From NCBI RefSeq assembly GCF_004342225.1, contig NZ_SMAR01000022.1, positions 1-64,000 on the forward strand: 64,000 nucleotides of DNA, written 5' to 3'. The notes below the pieces were generated by a model. It worked only from the letters and a program-made list of their open reading frames with translations, did no database searches and was not told the DNA's origin. Both the position numbers and the translations under genes were made by a program. Below, one piece after another: positions 33,178 through 42,573 of this stretch. Numbering within the stretch: position 1 is the stretch's first letter; the number at the start of each line of letters is the position of its first letter. Source of the stretch: Martelella mediterranea. Its GTDB lineage: Bacteria > Pseudomonadota > Alphaproteobacteria > Rhizobiales > Rhizobiaceae.

Positions 33178-34431
33178 ATGACGGAACCAGAAAAGGCCGA
33201 TGCCGTTGTCATTGGTGGCGGGATCATCGGATGCATGACGGCGCGTTACCTCGACAATGCCGGGCGCAAAGTCACGCTTGTTGAGCGCGATGGCGTTGCT
33301 GCCGGCGCCAGTGCCGGGAACGCCGGCATTCTTGCTTTCCCGGAAATCGTGCCGATTCCGTCACCTGGCATCACGTGGAAGGCGCCCGGCTGGCTGCTGG
33401 ATCCCTTGGGACCGCTGACAATCCGTCCTGGCCATGCGCCAAGGCTGGTCCCCTGGTTCTGGCATTTCTGGCGCGCCAGTTTCAAAAAGAACTTCGAGCG
33501 CGGCCTCAGTGTGCAGACAGAACTGATGCATCTGGCGATTTCCGAATATGAGCGGGTCCGTCAGGATCAGGCCCTTGCGCCTTTCGTCGTGAATACCGGA
33601 ACGCTGGATATTTATGACAGTGCCGACAGTTTTGATGCAGCTGTCCCCGACTGGACAAGGAAGCGCAAGGCGGGCTTTAATTTTCACCGTGTCGGGCGGA
33701 AGGAGATCGACGAACTTCAGCCAGGGCTTGCTCCGCAATTCGAACATGCGATTTACAGCGAAAGCGGCCTTCAGATCTCCGATCCCGCTGGTTTCACCCG
33801 CGCCATTGCCGAGCTTTTGCGCATGGACGGTATGACGATAAAACCGGCTACGGCGGTGGCATTGGAACCGACCGAGGCAGGTGCGCGCATTCGCTTCGAA
33901 GATGGTACATCGCTGGAGGCATCGACGGTTGTCGTCGCCTGCGGTGCGTGGTCGAAAAAACTGGCGGAAAGTCTCGGCGAGGCCGTGCCGCTTGATACCG
34001 AACGCGGCTACAACACCACCTTGCCACGCAGTGCCTTTGGCATTGAGCGGCAGCTCTATTTCAACGACCATTCCTTTGTCGTCACGCCTTTGAAGAATGG
34101 CATTCGTGTTGGCGGCGCCGTGGAGTTTGGCGGGCTGGATCTTCCTGCGAACTTCAAGCGCTCGGAAATGCTACTCAAACTCGCCAGCCGCTTCCTGCCG
34201 GGTCTCAGCACCGAAGGTGGCGAGCAGTGGATGGGGTTCCGTCCGTCCATGCCGGATTGCCTGCCCGTGATTGACCGTTCAAAGGCTGCGCCGAATGTCA
34301 TTTATGCTTTCGGACATGGCCATCTCGGGCTGACCCAGTCGGCGGCGACCGGAAGGCTCGTTACCGAACTCGCACAACAGAAGGCGCCTTCCATCAGCCT
34401 TGAAAATCTCCGTTTTGACCGTTTCAGCTGA
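33178..34431 (+). CDS. FAD-dependent D-amino-acid (D-hydroxyproline) dehydrogenase, DadA-like
   Basis: A 417-residue DAO-superfamily flavoprotein. The N-terminal FAD-binding motif GGGIIG lies at residues ~12-17, followed by LVERDGVAAGASAGNAGIL, and the C-terminal FAD contact region reads FGHGHLGLTQSAATGRLV. ATG 33178 follows GGGGAA; the longer reading from 33139 overlaps the regulator stop. With the epimerase and the semialdehyde dehydrogenase downstream, the expected reaction is oxidation of cis-4-hydroxy-D-proline to Delta1-pyrroline-4-hydroxy-2-carboxylate, passing electrons to the membrane chain. Other D-amino acids are possible. Confidence 0.87.
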   Translation: MTEPEKADAVVIGGGIIGCMTARYLDNAGRKVTLVERDGVAAGASAGNAGILAFPEIVPIPSPGITWKAPGWLLDPLGPLTIRPGHAPRLVPWFWHFWRASFKKNFERGLSVQTELMHLAISEYERVRQDQALAPFVVNTGTLDIYDSADSFDAAVPDWTRKRKAGFNFHRVGRKEIDELQPGLAPQFEHAIYSESGLQISDPAGFTRAIAELLRMDGMTIKPATAVALEPTEAGARIRFEDGTSLEASTVVVACGAWSKKLAESLGEAVPLDTERGYNTTLPRSAFGIERQLYFNDHSFVVTPLKNGIRVGGAVEFGGLDLPANFKRSEMLLKLASRFLPGLSTEGGEQWMGFRPSMPDCLPVIDRSKAAPNVIYAFGHGHLGLTQSAATGRLVTELAQQKAPSISLENLRFDRFS

Positions 34432-34500
34432 TCAGATGTGACGGCATGCACCGTTTCCGTCCCAGGCAGGCGTGAGAACCTCGGCGTTCAGATACTATTC

Positions 34501-34508
34501 TGTCGACA
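34501..34508. promoter_or_regulatory. Candidate operator TGTCGACA (site 2)
   Basis: Second intergenic copy of TGTCGACA, followed 5 bases later by the related half-site GGCGACA. A TTGACA hexamer (34535-34540) lies downstream, so a regulated internal promoter ahead of the M24 peptidase gene (start 34590) is plausible; its -10 is poor. Confidence 0.42.
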
Positions 34509-34589
34509 AACTGGCGACAATAATGCTAGAGAGTTTGACAGAATACAGACACGATGCTGTGTCTAGTCGATGTAAGAGAGGCGGTAGTG

Positions 34590-35729
34590 ATGACAATGAG
34601 CCAACGTCCGGCACCCATATCCGAAGAAGAACGCCAGCTGCGCCTGAAGCGACTGCGTGCAGCCATGCAGCAGGCCGGGGCGGATGCTGTGCTTCTGGGG
34701 TCGACCACAAGTCTTGTCTATTTTACCGGTTTGCACTGGCATCCGAGCGAGCGCCTTGTCGGTGCGCTTGTGACCGCCGACAACCTGACATACATCACGC
34801 CTGCCTTTGAAGTTTCAAAGATCGAGACGCTTGAAAGGCTGGATGGCGACATGGCAGGCTGGCATGAGCACGAAGATCCCGCCGCACTGGTGGCCAGGCT
34901 TTTAGGCGCAGGTAAAAAACTGGCGCTGGATGATGCGCTGCCCTTCTTTATTTATTCGGCGCTGGCAAAGGTGATTGAGCCGCAAAACCTGATCGATGGC
35001 GGACCGGTGATTTCGGCTCTCCGGGCGGTGAAGACGCCTGCGGAAATTGCACTGATGCAGTACGCAATGAACGCGACCCTTGAAGTGCACAAGCGCGTTC
35101 ATGCAATGATTGAACCGGGTGTCCGAGCCTCGGAGGTGGTTGGCTTCATTGATGAGGCGCATCATGCGCTGGTCGGGTCCGGCAGCACTTTTGCGATCTG
35201 CTCCTTCGGTTCGGCGACATCGCTGCCGCATGGCGTGGATTACGACCAGACCTATAGCGAGGGCGATATCATTCTGGTGGATACCGGCACCAATGTGGAT
35301 GGCTATCAGTCAGATATGACCCGAACCTATGTGAAGGCAGAACCAACGGGCGCGTTCGCGCGCATCTGGTCGATCGAACGCGCCGCGCAGCAGGCTGTTT
35401 TCAATGCGGCGAAAATTGGTGCAGAGGCCGAAAGTCTCGATGCTGCAGCCCGCACCGTGATTGCAGAACGGGGCCTTGGGCCGGATTACAATTTGCCGGG
35501 CCTTCCCCATCGCGCCGGCCATGGTCTTGGCATGGATATGCACGAGGCGCCGTTCATCGTTCGCGGAAACATGATGAAGCTGCAGCCGGGCATGTGCTTT
35601 TCCAGTGAGCCGATGATTGTCGTGCCCGAGAAATTCGGTGTCCGTCTGGAAGATATCATTCATATGGGTGAAGACGGGCCGATCTGGTTCACGCAGCCGG
35701 GCAAGAGCCCGACTGAACCCTTTGCCTGA
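34590..35729 (+). CDS. M24-family metallopeptidase (Xaa-Pro aminopeptidase/prolidase type)
   Basis: A 379-residue cytoplasmic peptidase of the creatinase/prolidase fold. The N-terminal creatinase-like domain spans about 15-140. The pita-bread catalytic domain has all five metal ligands: two Asp in ILVDTGTNVDGYQSDMTRTY, His in HRAGHGLGMDMHEAPF, and two Glu in FSSEPMIVV and RLEDIIH. ATG 34590 has GAGAGG 8 bases upstream. In this operon it would release proline or hydroxyproline from imported peptides. Creatinase-like amidinohydrolases share the fold, but the full metal site favours a peptidase. Confidence 0.88.
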   Translation: MTMSQRPAPISEEERQLRLKRLRAAMQQAGADAVLLGSTTSLVYFTGLHWHPSERLVGALVTADNLTYITPAFEVSKIETLERLDGDMAGWHEHEDPAALVARLLGAGKKLALDDALPFFIYSALAKVIEPQNLIDGGPVISALRAVKTPAEIALMQYAMNATLEVHKRVHAMIEPGVRASEVVGFIDEAHHALVGSGSTFAICSFGSATSLPHGVDYDQTYSEGDIILVDTGTNVDGYQSDMTRTYVKAEPTGAFARIWSIERAAQQAVFNAAKIGAEAESLDAAARTVIAERGLGPDYNLPGLPHRAGHGLGMDMHEAPFIVRGNMMKLQPGMCFSSEPMIVVPEKFGVRLEDIIHMGEDGPIWFTQPGKSPTEPFA

Positions 35730-35847
35730 ACGGCACCTTGAAGTTTGCCGTTGGCGGGTTAGGCTGGCCCGCCGCGCTGATCAGTTGCGGACATTTCCGC
35801 ACGATATCTGAATTTGTCTTTCACTGGTGTTGAGGACCATAAAGAAC

Positions 35848-36843
35848 ATGCGCAGCACATTCTTCTGTATAGATGGCCATACGGCAGGAAACCCGGTTCG
35901 GCTGGTGGCCGGTGGTGCGCCGCTTCTGGCAGGCGCTTCCATGTCGGAGCGCCGTCAGGACTTCCTGAACCGCTTCGACTGGATCCGCACCGGACTTTGT
36001 TTCGAGCCGCGCGGTCACGATATGATGTCCGGCGGTTTCCTCTATCCGCCGACACGCGCCGATACTGATGCCGGCATCCTCTATATTGAAACCAGCGGCT
36101 GCCTGCCCATGTGTGGCCACGGCACCATCGGGATTGTGACCTTTGCGCTTGAAAACGGGCTTATCCGGCCAAAAGCACCGGGGCACCTTAAGCTCGAAGT
36201 GCCCGCAGGGCTGATTTCCATCGACTACAAGCAGGAAGGCCAGCGCGTGACGGCGGTGAAGATCACCAATGTCCCCGCCTATCTGGCTGAAACGGGTATC
36301 GAAATTGAAGTGCCGGATTTCGGGCCGCTGACCGTCGATGTGTCCTATGGCGGCAATTACTACGCTATCATCGAGCCGCAGGGGGCTTATACGGGTCTTG
36401 ATGATCTGGGGGCCTCGCGCATCATTGATCTTTCGAACGCGGTGCGTGCGCTTGTGCGGGAAAAGTTCACGCCGGTTCACCCGCTGGATGAAACGATCAC
36501 AGGCGTTTCGCATGTGATGTGGACCGATGCCCCGAAATATGGTGGCAACGGGCGCAACGCCGTATTTTACGGTGACAAGGCCATTGACCGTTCACCCTGC
36601 GGAACAGGCACATCGGCGCGCATGGCGCATCTTCATGCAAAAGGCAGGCTCGCGAAGGGTGATGCCTTTGTGCACGAAAGCTATATCGGCAGCACGTTTA
36701 CCGGATGTGTGGAAGAGGAAACGAAACTCGGCGATCTAGACGCCATCATCCCTTCCATCGAAGGTTCAGCAATTTCGACCGGGTTCAATACCATTTTCAT
36801 TGATGATGAAGACCTGTTCTGGGAAGGCTTTCAGGTGCGCTGA
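35848..36843 (+). CDS. Proline racemase family, probably 4-hydroxyproline 2-epimerase
   Basis: A 331-residue cytoplasmic, cofactor-independent epimerase. The two catalytic cysteines are present, Cys89 in MCGHGTIG and Cys251 in SPCGTGTSARMA. This separates it from trans-3-hydroxyproline dehydratases, in which one is replaced by Thr. The first substrate loop DGHTAGNPVRLV is typical. ATG 35848 follows TGAGGA by about 12 bases. With neighbours it would convert trans-4-hydroxy-L-proline to cis-4-hydroxy-D-proline, the first pathway step. Proline racemase activity cannot be excluded from sequence alone. Confidence 0.9.
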   Translation: MRSTFFCIDGHTAGNPVRLVAGGAPLLAGASMSERRQDFLNRFDWIRTGLCFEPRGHDMMSGGFLYPPTRADTDAGILYIETSGCLPMCGHGTIGIVTFALENGLIRPKAPGHLKLEVPAGLISIDYKQEGQRVTAVKITNVPAYLAETGIEIEVPDFGPLTVDVSYGGNYYAIIEPQGAYTGLDDLGASRIIDLSNAVRALVREKFTPVHPLDETITGVSHVMWTDAPKYGGNGRNAVFYGDKAIDRSPCGTGTSARMAHLHAKGRLAKGDAFVHESYIGSTFTGCVEEETKLGDLDAIIPSIEGSAISTGFNTIFIDDEDLFWEGFQVR

Positions 36844-36885
36844 AGGCGCTGCAGTGCCAGACAATCACAACCGCAGGGAGACGGT

Positions 36886-37932
36886 ATGGCTGAAGAATTC
36901 GTGCAGATTTCCACAGGTGAGGCTTTGACGCTGGGCAAGAGTCTGCTTGAAAAAGCCGGCTACTCTGAGGACCATGCGCGCACCATCACCGAATGTGTTG
37001 TTCGCGCGCAGATGGATGAGTGCCACTCGCATGGGCTTTACCGGCTGATCAGCTGCTGTGAACTGATCGAGCGCGGCAAGGTTGATCCTTCTGCTGTCCC
37101 CTCTGTCGAGGATCGCGCTCCGGCGATTGTGCGTGTGGATTCGAAACGCGGCGTTTCGCTTGCCGGGTTCGAGGCGGGCCTGCCAAAGCTTGCGGAAAAG
37201 GCAAAAGCCAGCGGCATTGCAGCGATGGCGATCAACAATTGCTTTCATTTCTCCGCGCTCTGGCCCGAGGTCGAGGCCATTTCCGATCATGGCCTTGTCG
37301 GTATTGCGATGACTGTCAGCCACGCCTGGGTCGCCCCCGCCGGTGGCACAAAGCCGGTTTTTGGTACCAATCCCTTTGCCTTCGGCTGGCCGCGCCCGGA
37401 CAAGCATCCCTTTGTGTTCGACTTTGCGACGTCGGCAATCGCGCGCGGCGATATCGAATTGCACCGGCGCGCGGGAACACCGCTGCCCGAAGGCACGGCG
37501 ATTGATGCAGAAGGCAAGCCCACGACAGATCCCGAAGCCGCTGTCGGTGGTGCAATGCTCACCTTTGGCGGGCACAAGGGCTCTGCCCTTTCCGCCATGA
37601 TCGAGCTTCTGGCCGGTCCGCTGATCGGCGATATGATGAGCGCTGAATCGATGGCTTTCGATGATGGCGCCAGGGTGACCCCGCTGCACGGTGAACTGAT
37701 CATCGCGCTTGATCCGGAAAGCTTTCTCGGTCAGGCGACAGCCGTGAATCTGAAGCGCGGTGATGCTCTTTTTGATGCCATTGAAGCGCAGGTTGATGCC
37801 ATTGAAGCGCAGGGCGCACGCGTGCCTTCTGCACGGCGCTATGTTGCGCGGGCGCGCAATGAAAAGTCCGGTACGATGCCGGTTAAACCGAATGTGCTTG
37901 AGGAACTCAAGGCACGGGCCAAGGCCCTTTGA
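36886..37932 (+). CDS. Ldh2/DpkA-type NAD(P)H reductase (Delta1-pyrroline-2-carboxylate reductase-like)
   Basis: A 348-residue member of the malate/L-lactate dehydrogenase (Ldh2) superfamily. Family marks are [10 protein letters not shown] (near residue 46), [23 protein letters not shown] and [16 protein letters not shown]. Members near proline-racemase-family genes reduce cyclic imino acids such as Delta1-pyrroline-2-carboxylate to L-proline. That matches the hydroxyproline/3-hydroxyproline branch here. An in-frame 21-base tandem duplication (37774-37813) gives [14 protein letters not shown] near residues 297-310. It may only lengthen a surface helix. Confidence 0.87.
   Translation: MAEEFVQISTGEALTLGKSLLEKAGYSEDHARTITECVVRAQMDECHSHGLYRLISCCELIERGKVDPSAVPSVEDRAPAIVRVDSKRGVSLAGFEAGLPKLAEKAKASGIAAMAINNCFHFSALWPEVEAISDHGLVGIAMTVSHAWVAPAGGTKPVFGTNPFAFGWPRPDKHPFVFDFATSAIARGDIELHRRAGTPLPEGTAIDAEGKPTTDPEAAVGGAMLTFGGHKGSALSAMIELLAGPLIGDMMSAESMAFDDGARVTPLHGELIIALDPESFLGQATAVNLKRGDALFDAIEAQVDAIEAQGARVPSARRYVARARNEKSGTMPVKPNVLEELKARAKAL
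37774..37813 (+). repeat. 21-base in-frame tandem duplication
   Basis: The unit starting GATGCCATTGAAGCGCAGG occurs at 37774 and again directly at 37795, with 19 identical leading bases. It lies inside the Ldh2-type reductase gene and adds seven residues without breaking the frame, suggesting recent slippage. Confidence 0.8.
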
Positions 37933-37960
37933 ACGAACTGAAACAGACGAGGAATCACCT

Positions 37961-39484
37961 ATGACGATCACCGGCGAACTGTTCATCGGCAACAAGACCT
38001 TGAAAGGCGAAAATGGCACGCTGACAGCCATTGCTGCCGCGACCGGCGAAGCGCTGGAAGGTGCTTTTGGCGGGGCCTCTCAGGCCGATCTTGATGCCGC
38101 AGCGAAGCTGGCCTTTGAGGCTTTCTTTGTCTATCGCGACACGAAGCTTGAAGAGCGTGCTGCATTTCTGGAGAAGGCGGCTGAAAATATTCTTGCCGTT
38201 GGCGATGAGCTGATCGAGCGTGCCATGGCGGAAAGCGGCCTGCCACGTGGCCGCCTTGAGGGCGAGCGTATGCGCACTGTCAATCAGTTGCGTCTGTTCG
38301 CCCGCGTTGTGCGCGAAGGCAAATTTCAGGATCAGCGTTTTGATCCGGCAGATGGGGAGCGCACACCACCAAAGCCGGATCTGCGCTTGCGTAAGGTTGG
38401 TCTCGGACCGGTTGCTGTTTTTGGCGCATCAAACTTCCCGCTGGCGTTTTCCGTGGCCGGTGGCGATACTGCTTCGGCCCTGGCTGCTGGCTGCCCGGTG
38501 ATCGTCAAGGCCCATCCGGCCCATCCCGGCACTTCGGAACTGGTTGCCCGCGCGCTGCAGAAGGCCGTGATCGATTGCGGTATGCCGGAAGGCACCTTCT
38601 CGATGCTGCATGATAGCGGATATGAAATCGGCGGCGCGCTGGTTGCCCATCCGCTGATCCGTGCGGTTGGCTTCACCGGTTCGCGCAAGGGCGGGCTGGC
38701 GCTGATGGATACTGCTGCCAAACGCGAAGTGCCGGTTCCGGTTTACGCGGAAATGAGCGCCATTAATCCGGTTCTGCTGTTCCCTGAGGCTTTGAAAGCA
38801 CGGGGCGATAAGATTGGCGAGGCCTTCGCTGCATCGCTGACGCTGGGTGCCGGTCAGTTCTGCACCAATCCGGGTCTTATTCTGGCTGTTGAAGGTGAGG
38901 CACTTGAGGCTTTTACGGCCGGCGCCATTAAAGCGCTCAAGGCTATTCCGGCACAGACAATGCTGACGCCCGGCATTTGCAAGGCGTACCAGGATGGTGT
39001 TGCCAGACTGGTCAGCCACGATGATGTGAGCGAGCTGGCAGAAGGGCTGGAAGGTGATGCCTATCATGGCCAGGCAGCACTGTTTGAAACGACGGCGGCT
39101 TCCTTCCTCAAGGATAAAAGCCTGCATGACGAGGTCTTCGGTGGTGCGGGCCTGATCGTCAAATGTGCAGACCTGGCTGAGCTTGAAACGGTCGTTGATA
39201 GCCTCGAAGGGCAACTGACCGCCGCGCTCCACATTACAGAAGGCGATCATGCGGCAGCCAAAAAACTGATGCCGAAGCTTGAAATGCTGGCTGGCCGGCT
39301 TCTGGTCAACGGCTTCGGTACCGGTGTTGAAGTGTCTCCGGCCATGGTGCATGGCGGACCGTATCCGGCAACCTCGGATGCGCGGACAACCTCTGTTGGT
39401 ACGATGGCGATTGACCGCTTCTTACGCCCTGTTTCCTATCAGGATATGCCGGTCGCTCTTCTACCGGAGGCGCTGCAGCGTTAA
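37961..39484 (+). CDS. Alpha-ketoglutarate semialdehyde dehydrogenase
   Basis: A 507-residue NAD(P)-dependent aldehyde dehydrogenase of the 2,5-dioxovalerate/KGSA dehydrogenase type. The cofactor region reads [20 protein letters not shown], and [15 protein letters not shown] replaces the usual KPS motif as in this subgroup. The catalytic cysteine is Cys301 (GQFCTNPG). ATG 37961 follows GACGAGGAA. It performs the last hydroxyproline-pathway step, oxidising alpha-ketoglutarate semialdehyde to alpha-ketoglutarate. Last gene of the operon, followed by a strong terminator. Confidence 0.92.
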   Translation: MTITGELFIGNKTLKGENGTLTAIAAATGEALEGAFGGASQADLDAAAKLAFEAFFVYRDTKLEERAAFLEKAAENILAVGDELIERAMAESGLPRGRLEGERMRTVNQLRLFARVVREGKFQDQRFDPADGERTPPKPDLRLRKVGLGPVAVFGASNFPLAFSVAGGDTASALAAGCPVIVKAHPAHPGTSELVARALQKAVIDCGMPEGTFSMLHDSGYEIGGALVAHPLIRAVGFTGSRKGGLALMDTAAKREVPVPVYAEMSAINPVLLFPEALKARGDKIGEAFAASLTLGAGQFCTNPGLILAVEGEALEAFTAGAIKALKAIPAQTMLTPGICKAYQDGVARLVSHDDVSELAEGLEGDAYHGQAALFETTAASFLKDKSLHDEVFGGAGLIVKCADLAELETVVDSLEGQLTAALHITEGDHAAAKKLMPKLEMLAGRLLVNGFGTGVEVSPAMVHGGPYPATSDARTTSVGTMAIDRFLRPVSYQDMPVALLPEALQR

Positions 39485-39514
39485 CGGTCTCATAATTCAG
39501 CAGGCTTTTTTGGG

Positions 39515-39551
39515 GGCTCCGGTGGTCATATTGATCGCCGGAGCCTTTTTT
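39515..39551 (+). terminator. Rho-independent terminator after the hydroxyproline operon
   Basis: Stem GGCTCCGG (39515-39522) with CCGGAGCC (39538-39545) followed by TTTTTT. Confidence 0.9.
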
Positions 39552-39685
39552 ATCGTTCCATGCCGGGCGCAATCTGGAAGCAGGCAGAGACGTAACGGCT
39601 TTCTCAACGCCGTTTTTTCCAAGGGCTCAAAAAGTGTTTCCGTCCAGGCGGTCTGGTGTCTTCAGGATTGGATTATGCCTCTTAT

Positions 39686-39706
39686 TGCAATTAATTCGCA
39701 ATTGCA
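39686..39706. promoter_or_regulatory. Candidate Mur/Fur-family operator upstream of the metal importer
   Basis: Inverted repeat TGCAATT-N7-AATTGCA, 56 bases before the binding-protein start. Its AT-rich TGCAA/TTGCA arms resemble manganese-responsive (Mur) sites described ahead of sitABCD in rhizobia. The operon it precedes encodes a SitABCD-type importer, so metal-dependent repression is the natural reading. Confidence 0.6.
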
Positions 39707-39761
39707 CTATGACGAAGACTGAAGCAGTCTTCATGCGATGGCGCATCAACAAGGAGAAGGT

Positions 39762-40679
39762 ATGTTTGACAGGACGCGACGATCAATATTGTTTGCAACG
39801 GCAGTGCTTTCAGCAATCACGCTGACAGGGGGGCTTTCTGCAGCATCCGCGGCTGACAAGTTCAAGGCCGTGACCACCTTTACGGTGATCGCCGATATTG
39901 CCCAGAATGTTGCAGGCGACGCCGCCATTGTGGAATCGATCACCAAGCCGGGTGCGGAAATCCATAATTATGCGCCGACGCCGCGCGACATTCTGCGCGC
40001 GCAGGATGCCGATCTGATCCTGTGGAACGGGCTCAATCTGGAGCTCTGGTTCGAGAAATTCTTCCAGAACCTCGATGACGTTCCCAGTGTCGTCGTCTCT
40101 GACGGCGTGGAGCCGATGAGCATTGCCGACGGCCCCTATGAAGGCAAGCCGAACCCGCATGCCTGGATGTCGCCGACATCGGCGCTGATCTATGTCGACA
40201 ATATCCGGGACGCCTTCGTCGAATACGACCCGGAAAACGCCGAGACCTACACGGCCAATGCCGAAACCTACAAACAGCAGATCATGGCTGTCGTCGATCC
40301 GATCCAGGCGGAAATCGATGCCGTTCCGGAAGACAAGCGCTGGCTGGTTTCAAGTGAAGGCGCGTTTTCCTATCTCGCCCGCGATTTCGGCCTGAAGGAG
40401 CTTTATCTCTGGCCGATCAATGCCGATCAGCAGGGCACGCCGCAACAGGTGCGCCATGTGATCGATGTCGTGCGCGAAAACGACATTCCGGTGGTCTTCT
40501 CCGAAAGCACGATCTCGCCGGCGCCTGCCCAGCAGGTCGCCCGCGAGACCGGCGCTGAATATGGCGGCGTGCTCTATGTGGATTCGCTGAGCGACCCGGA
40601 CGGTGTGGTTCCAACCTATATTGACCTGCTGAAGGTGACATCGGACCGGGTCGCAAAGGGACTTGCGACCAATTCTTGA
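39762..40679 (+). CDS. sitA: Mn/Fe ABC transporter periplasmic binding protein (SitA/MntC type)
   Basis: A 305-residue cluster A-I metal-binding protein. Signal peptide in residues 1-32 (RTRRSILFATAVLSAITLTGG, cleavage near ASA|AD). The four metal ligands can be assigned: His in GAEIHNYAPTPRD, His in PNPHAWMSP, Glu in SSEGAFSYLARDFG and Asp in YVDSLSDPDG. Glu at the third position, and no His-rich loop, favours Mn/Fe over Zn binding. ATG 39762 follows AAGGAGAAGG. First gene of a four-gene operon. Confidence 0.9.
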   Translation: MFDRTRRSILFATAVLSAITLTGGLSAASAADKFKAVTTFTVIADIAQNVAGDAAIVESITKPGAEIHNYAPTPRDILRAQDADLILWNGLNLELWFEKFFQNLDDVPSVVVSDGVEPMSIADGPYEGKPNPHAWMSPTSALIYVDNIRDAFVEYDPENAETYTANAETYKQQIMAVVDPIQAEIDAVPEDKRWLVSSEGAFSYLARDFGLKELYLWPINADQQGTPQQVRHVIDVVRENDIPVVFSESTISPAPAQQVARETGAEYGGVLYVDSLSDPDGVVPTYIDLLKVTSDRVAKGLATNS

Positions 40680-40748
40680 AGTGATAGGGCGTCCCGGCCA
40701 TGCAAAGCCTTTCATTGTCAGGCCCCTGCCCTATCATTGACAACATTT

Positions 40749-40776
40749 GCAACCTCGCGTCTTGATGCGGGGTTGC
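40749..40776 (+). other. Intercistronic hairpin after the metal-binding protein gene
   Basis: GCAACC (40749-40754) pairs with GGTTGC (40771-40776), extended by CGC/GCG. No U-tract. It lies in the 128-base gap between binding-protein and ATPase genes. Confidence 0.55.
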
Positions 40777-40807
40777 CAGACGTTTCAAACCCAAAGGTAT
40801 TGTCGGA

Positions 40808-41716
40808 ATGAATAAACATGCGGACTGGCGCCCCGGTCGGACAGGGCAAGACGACAGGTCCGGGATTACGGTCCGCGCTGCGACCGTGACCTATCGAAAC
40901 GGCCATACGGCGCTCAGCGATGCCAGTTTCACCATCCCGTCTGGCACGATTACGGCACTTGTCGGGGTCAATGGCGCGGGCAAGTCGACGATCTTCAAGG
41001 CCATCATGGGTTTTGTGCGGCTGGCAAAGGGCGAGATTTCCGTGCTCGACATGCCGGTCAATGCCGCGCTGAAGAAGAACCTCGTTGCCTATGTGCCGCA
41101 ATCGGAAGAGGTCGACTGGAACTTTCCGGTTCTGGTGGAAGACGTCGTGATGATGGGCCGTTACGGCCATATGGGGCCGCTGCGCCGCGCGAAAAAGGCC
41201 GACCGCGAGGCTGTCGACAAGGCCCTTGCCCGCGTCAACATGACCGAGTTCCGCCATCGCCAGATCGGTGAACTGTCCGGCGGCCAGAAGAAGCGCGTAT
41301 TTCTGGCCCGCGCGCTGGCGCAGGATGGCTGGGTCATTCTGCTGGACGAGCCGTTTACCGGCGTCGACGTCAAGACGGAGGACCAGATCATCGCGTTGTT
41401 GCGGGATCTGCGCGACGAAGGCCGGGTGATGCTGGTTTCGACCCATAATCTCGGTTCCGTGCCGGAATTCTGCGACCAGACCGTGCTGGTCAAGGGCACG
41501 GTGCTGGCCTACGGCCCGACGGCGGAGACCTTCACCGAGGCCAATCTGGAACAGGCCTTTGGCGGCGTATTGCGGCACTTCATGCTGAACAATGGCGCGA
41601 AGCACGAGCCGCCCAACCCGGTTGGCATTTTTTCCGACGACGAGCGCCCCCTGATCTTTCGTGATGGCGTTGCCCAGAAAAGGGACGAGGACGGCAAGGC
41701 GGAGGGCGAACGCTGA
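40808..41716 (+). CDS. sitB: Mn/Fe ABC transporter ATPase
   Basis: A 302-residue ATPase. Walker [10 protein letters not shown] (about residues 55-63), Q-loop [10 protein letters not shown], signature LSGGQKKRV, Walker [13 protein letters not shown] and H-loop STHNLGSV are all present. The Q-loop wording YVPQ..EVDW is typical of SitB/MntB/ZnuC-like metal importers. A C-terminal extension of about 30 residues is polar. Its stop shares a base with the next start (TGATG). Confidence 0.92.
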   Translation: MNKHADWRPGRTGQDDRSGITVRAATVTYRNGHTALSDASFTIPSGTITALVGVNGAGKSTIFKAIMGFVRLAKGEISVLDMPVNAALKKNLVAYVPQSEEVDWNFPVLVEDVVMMGRYGHMGPLRRAKKADREAVDKALARVNMTEFRHRQIGELSGGQKKRVFLARALAQDGWVILLDEPFTGVDVKTEDQIIALLRDLRDEGRVMLVSTHNLGSVPEFCDQTVLVKGTVLAYGPTAETFTEANLEQAFGGVLRHFMLNNGAKHEPPNPVGIFSDDERPLIFRDGVAQKRDEDGKAEGER

Positions 41717-42573
41717 TGTCCGTCATCTTCGAACCCTTCAGCTACGCTTACATGACCAACGCCATGTGGGTGTCCGCCCTTGTCGGCGGCGTCTGCGCCT
41801 TTCTCTCCTGTTTCCTGATGCTGAAGGGCTGGTCGCTGATCGGCGACGCGCTTTCGCACTCGATCGTGCCGGGCGTGGCCGGCGCGTTCATGCTGGGCCT
41901 GCCGTTCTCCATCGGCGCGTTTTTCTCCGGCGGTCTGGCCGCCGCTGCCATGCTGTTTCTCAACCAGCGCACCAAGCTGAAGGAAGACGCGATCATCGGG
42001 TTGATCTTTTCCTCCTTCTTCGGCCTTGGCCTGTTCATGGCGTCGGTGTCGCCGACATCGGTCAATATCCAGACCATCGTGCTGGGTAATATTCTGGCGA
42101 TCACGCCGGAAGACACGTTGCAGCTGGCCATTATCGGCTTTGTGTCGCTCGCCATCCTTCTTGTCAAATGGAAGGACATGATGGTGACCTTCTTCGATGA
42201 AAACCACGCCCGCTCGATCGGCTTGCGCCCGGGACTGCTGAAGGCGGTCTTCTTCACGCTTCTGGCCGCCTCCACCGTCGCCGCGCTTCAGACGGTCGGC
42301 GCCTTTCTGGTGATCTGCATGGTCGTCACCCCCGGCGCCACCGCCTATATGCTGACCGACCGCTTCCCGCGCCTTCTGATCCTCGCTGTCGCCATCGGCA
42401 CGCTGACAAGCTTTTTCGGCGCCTATGCAAGCTATTTCCTCGATGGCGCGACCGGCGGCATCATCGTTGTGCTGCAGACGGCGATCTTCCTGGTTGCCTT
42501 CTTCTTCGCGCCCAAGCACGGGCTCCGCGCGGCGCGTGCCCGCGCCCGCCAAGCACTGGAGACAGGCCGATGA
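41716..42573 (+). CDS. sitC: Mn/Fe ABC transporter permease 1
   Basis: A 285-residue inner-membrane permease with eight or so helices of the ABC-3 family. CFLMLKGWSLIGDALSHSIVPGVAG (about residues 34-58) and the late QTVGAFLVICMVVTPGATAYML are characteristic. It overlaps both the ATPase stop and the second permease start, so the three genes are translationally coupled. Confidence 0.92.
   Translation: MSVIFEPFSYAYMTNAMWVSALVGGVCAFLSCFLMLKGWSLIGDALSHSIVPGVAGAFMLGLPFSIGAFFSGGLAAAAMLFLNQRTKLKEDAIIGLIFSSFFGLGLFMASVSPTSVNIQTIVLGNILAITPEDTLQLAIIGFVSLAILLVKWKDMMVTFFDENHARSIGLRPGLLKAVFFTLLAASTVAALQTVGAFLVICMVVTPGATAYMLTDRFPRLLILAVAIGTLTSFFGAYASYFLDGATGGIIVVLQTAIFLVAFFFAPKHGLRAARARARQALETGR

Noticed and set aside
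34535-34563. TTGACA with 17-base spacer ahead of the M24 peptidase as a firm promoter
   Set aside because: The -10 position reads TGTGTC, a poor match, so it is only mentioned with the operator site.
40193-40200. Third TGTCGACA
   Set aside because: It lies inside the sitA coding sequence (Tyr-Val-Asp-Asn codons) and has no operator context.
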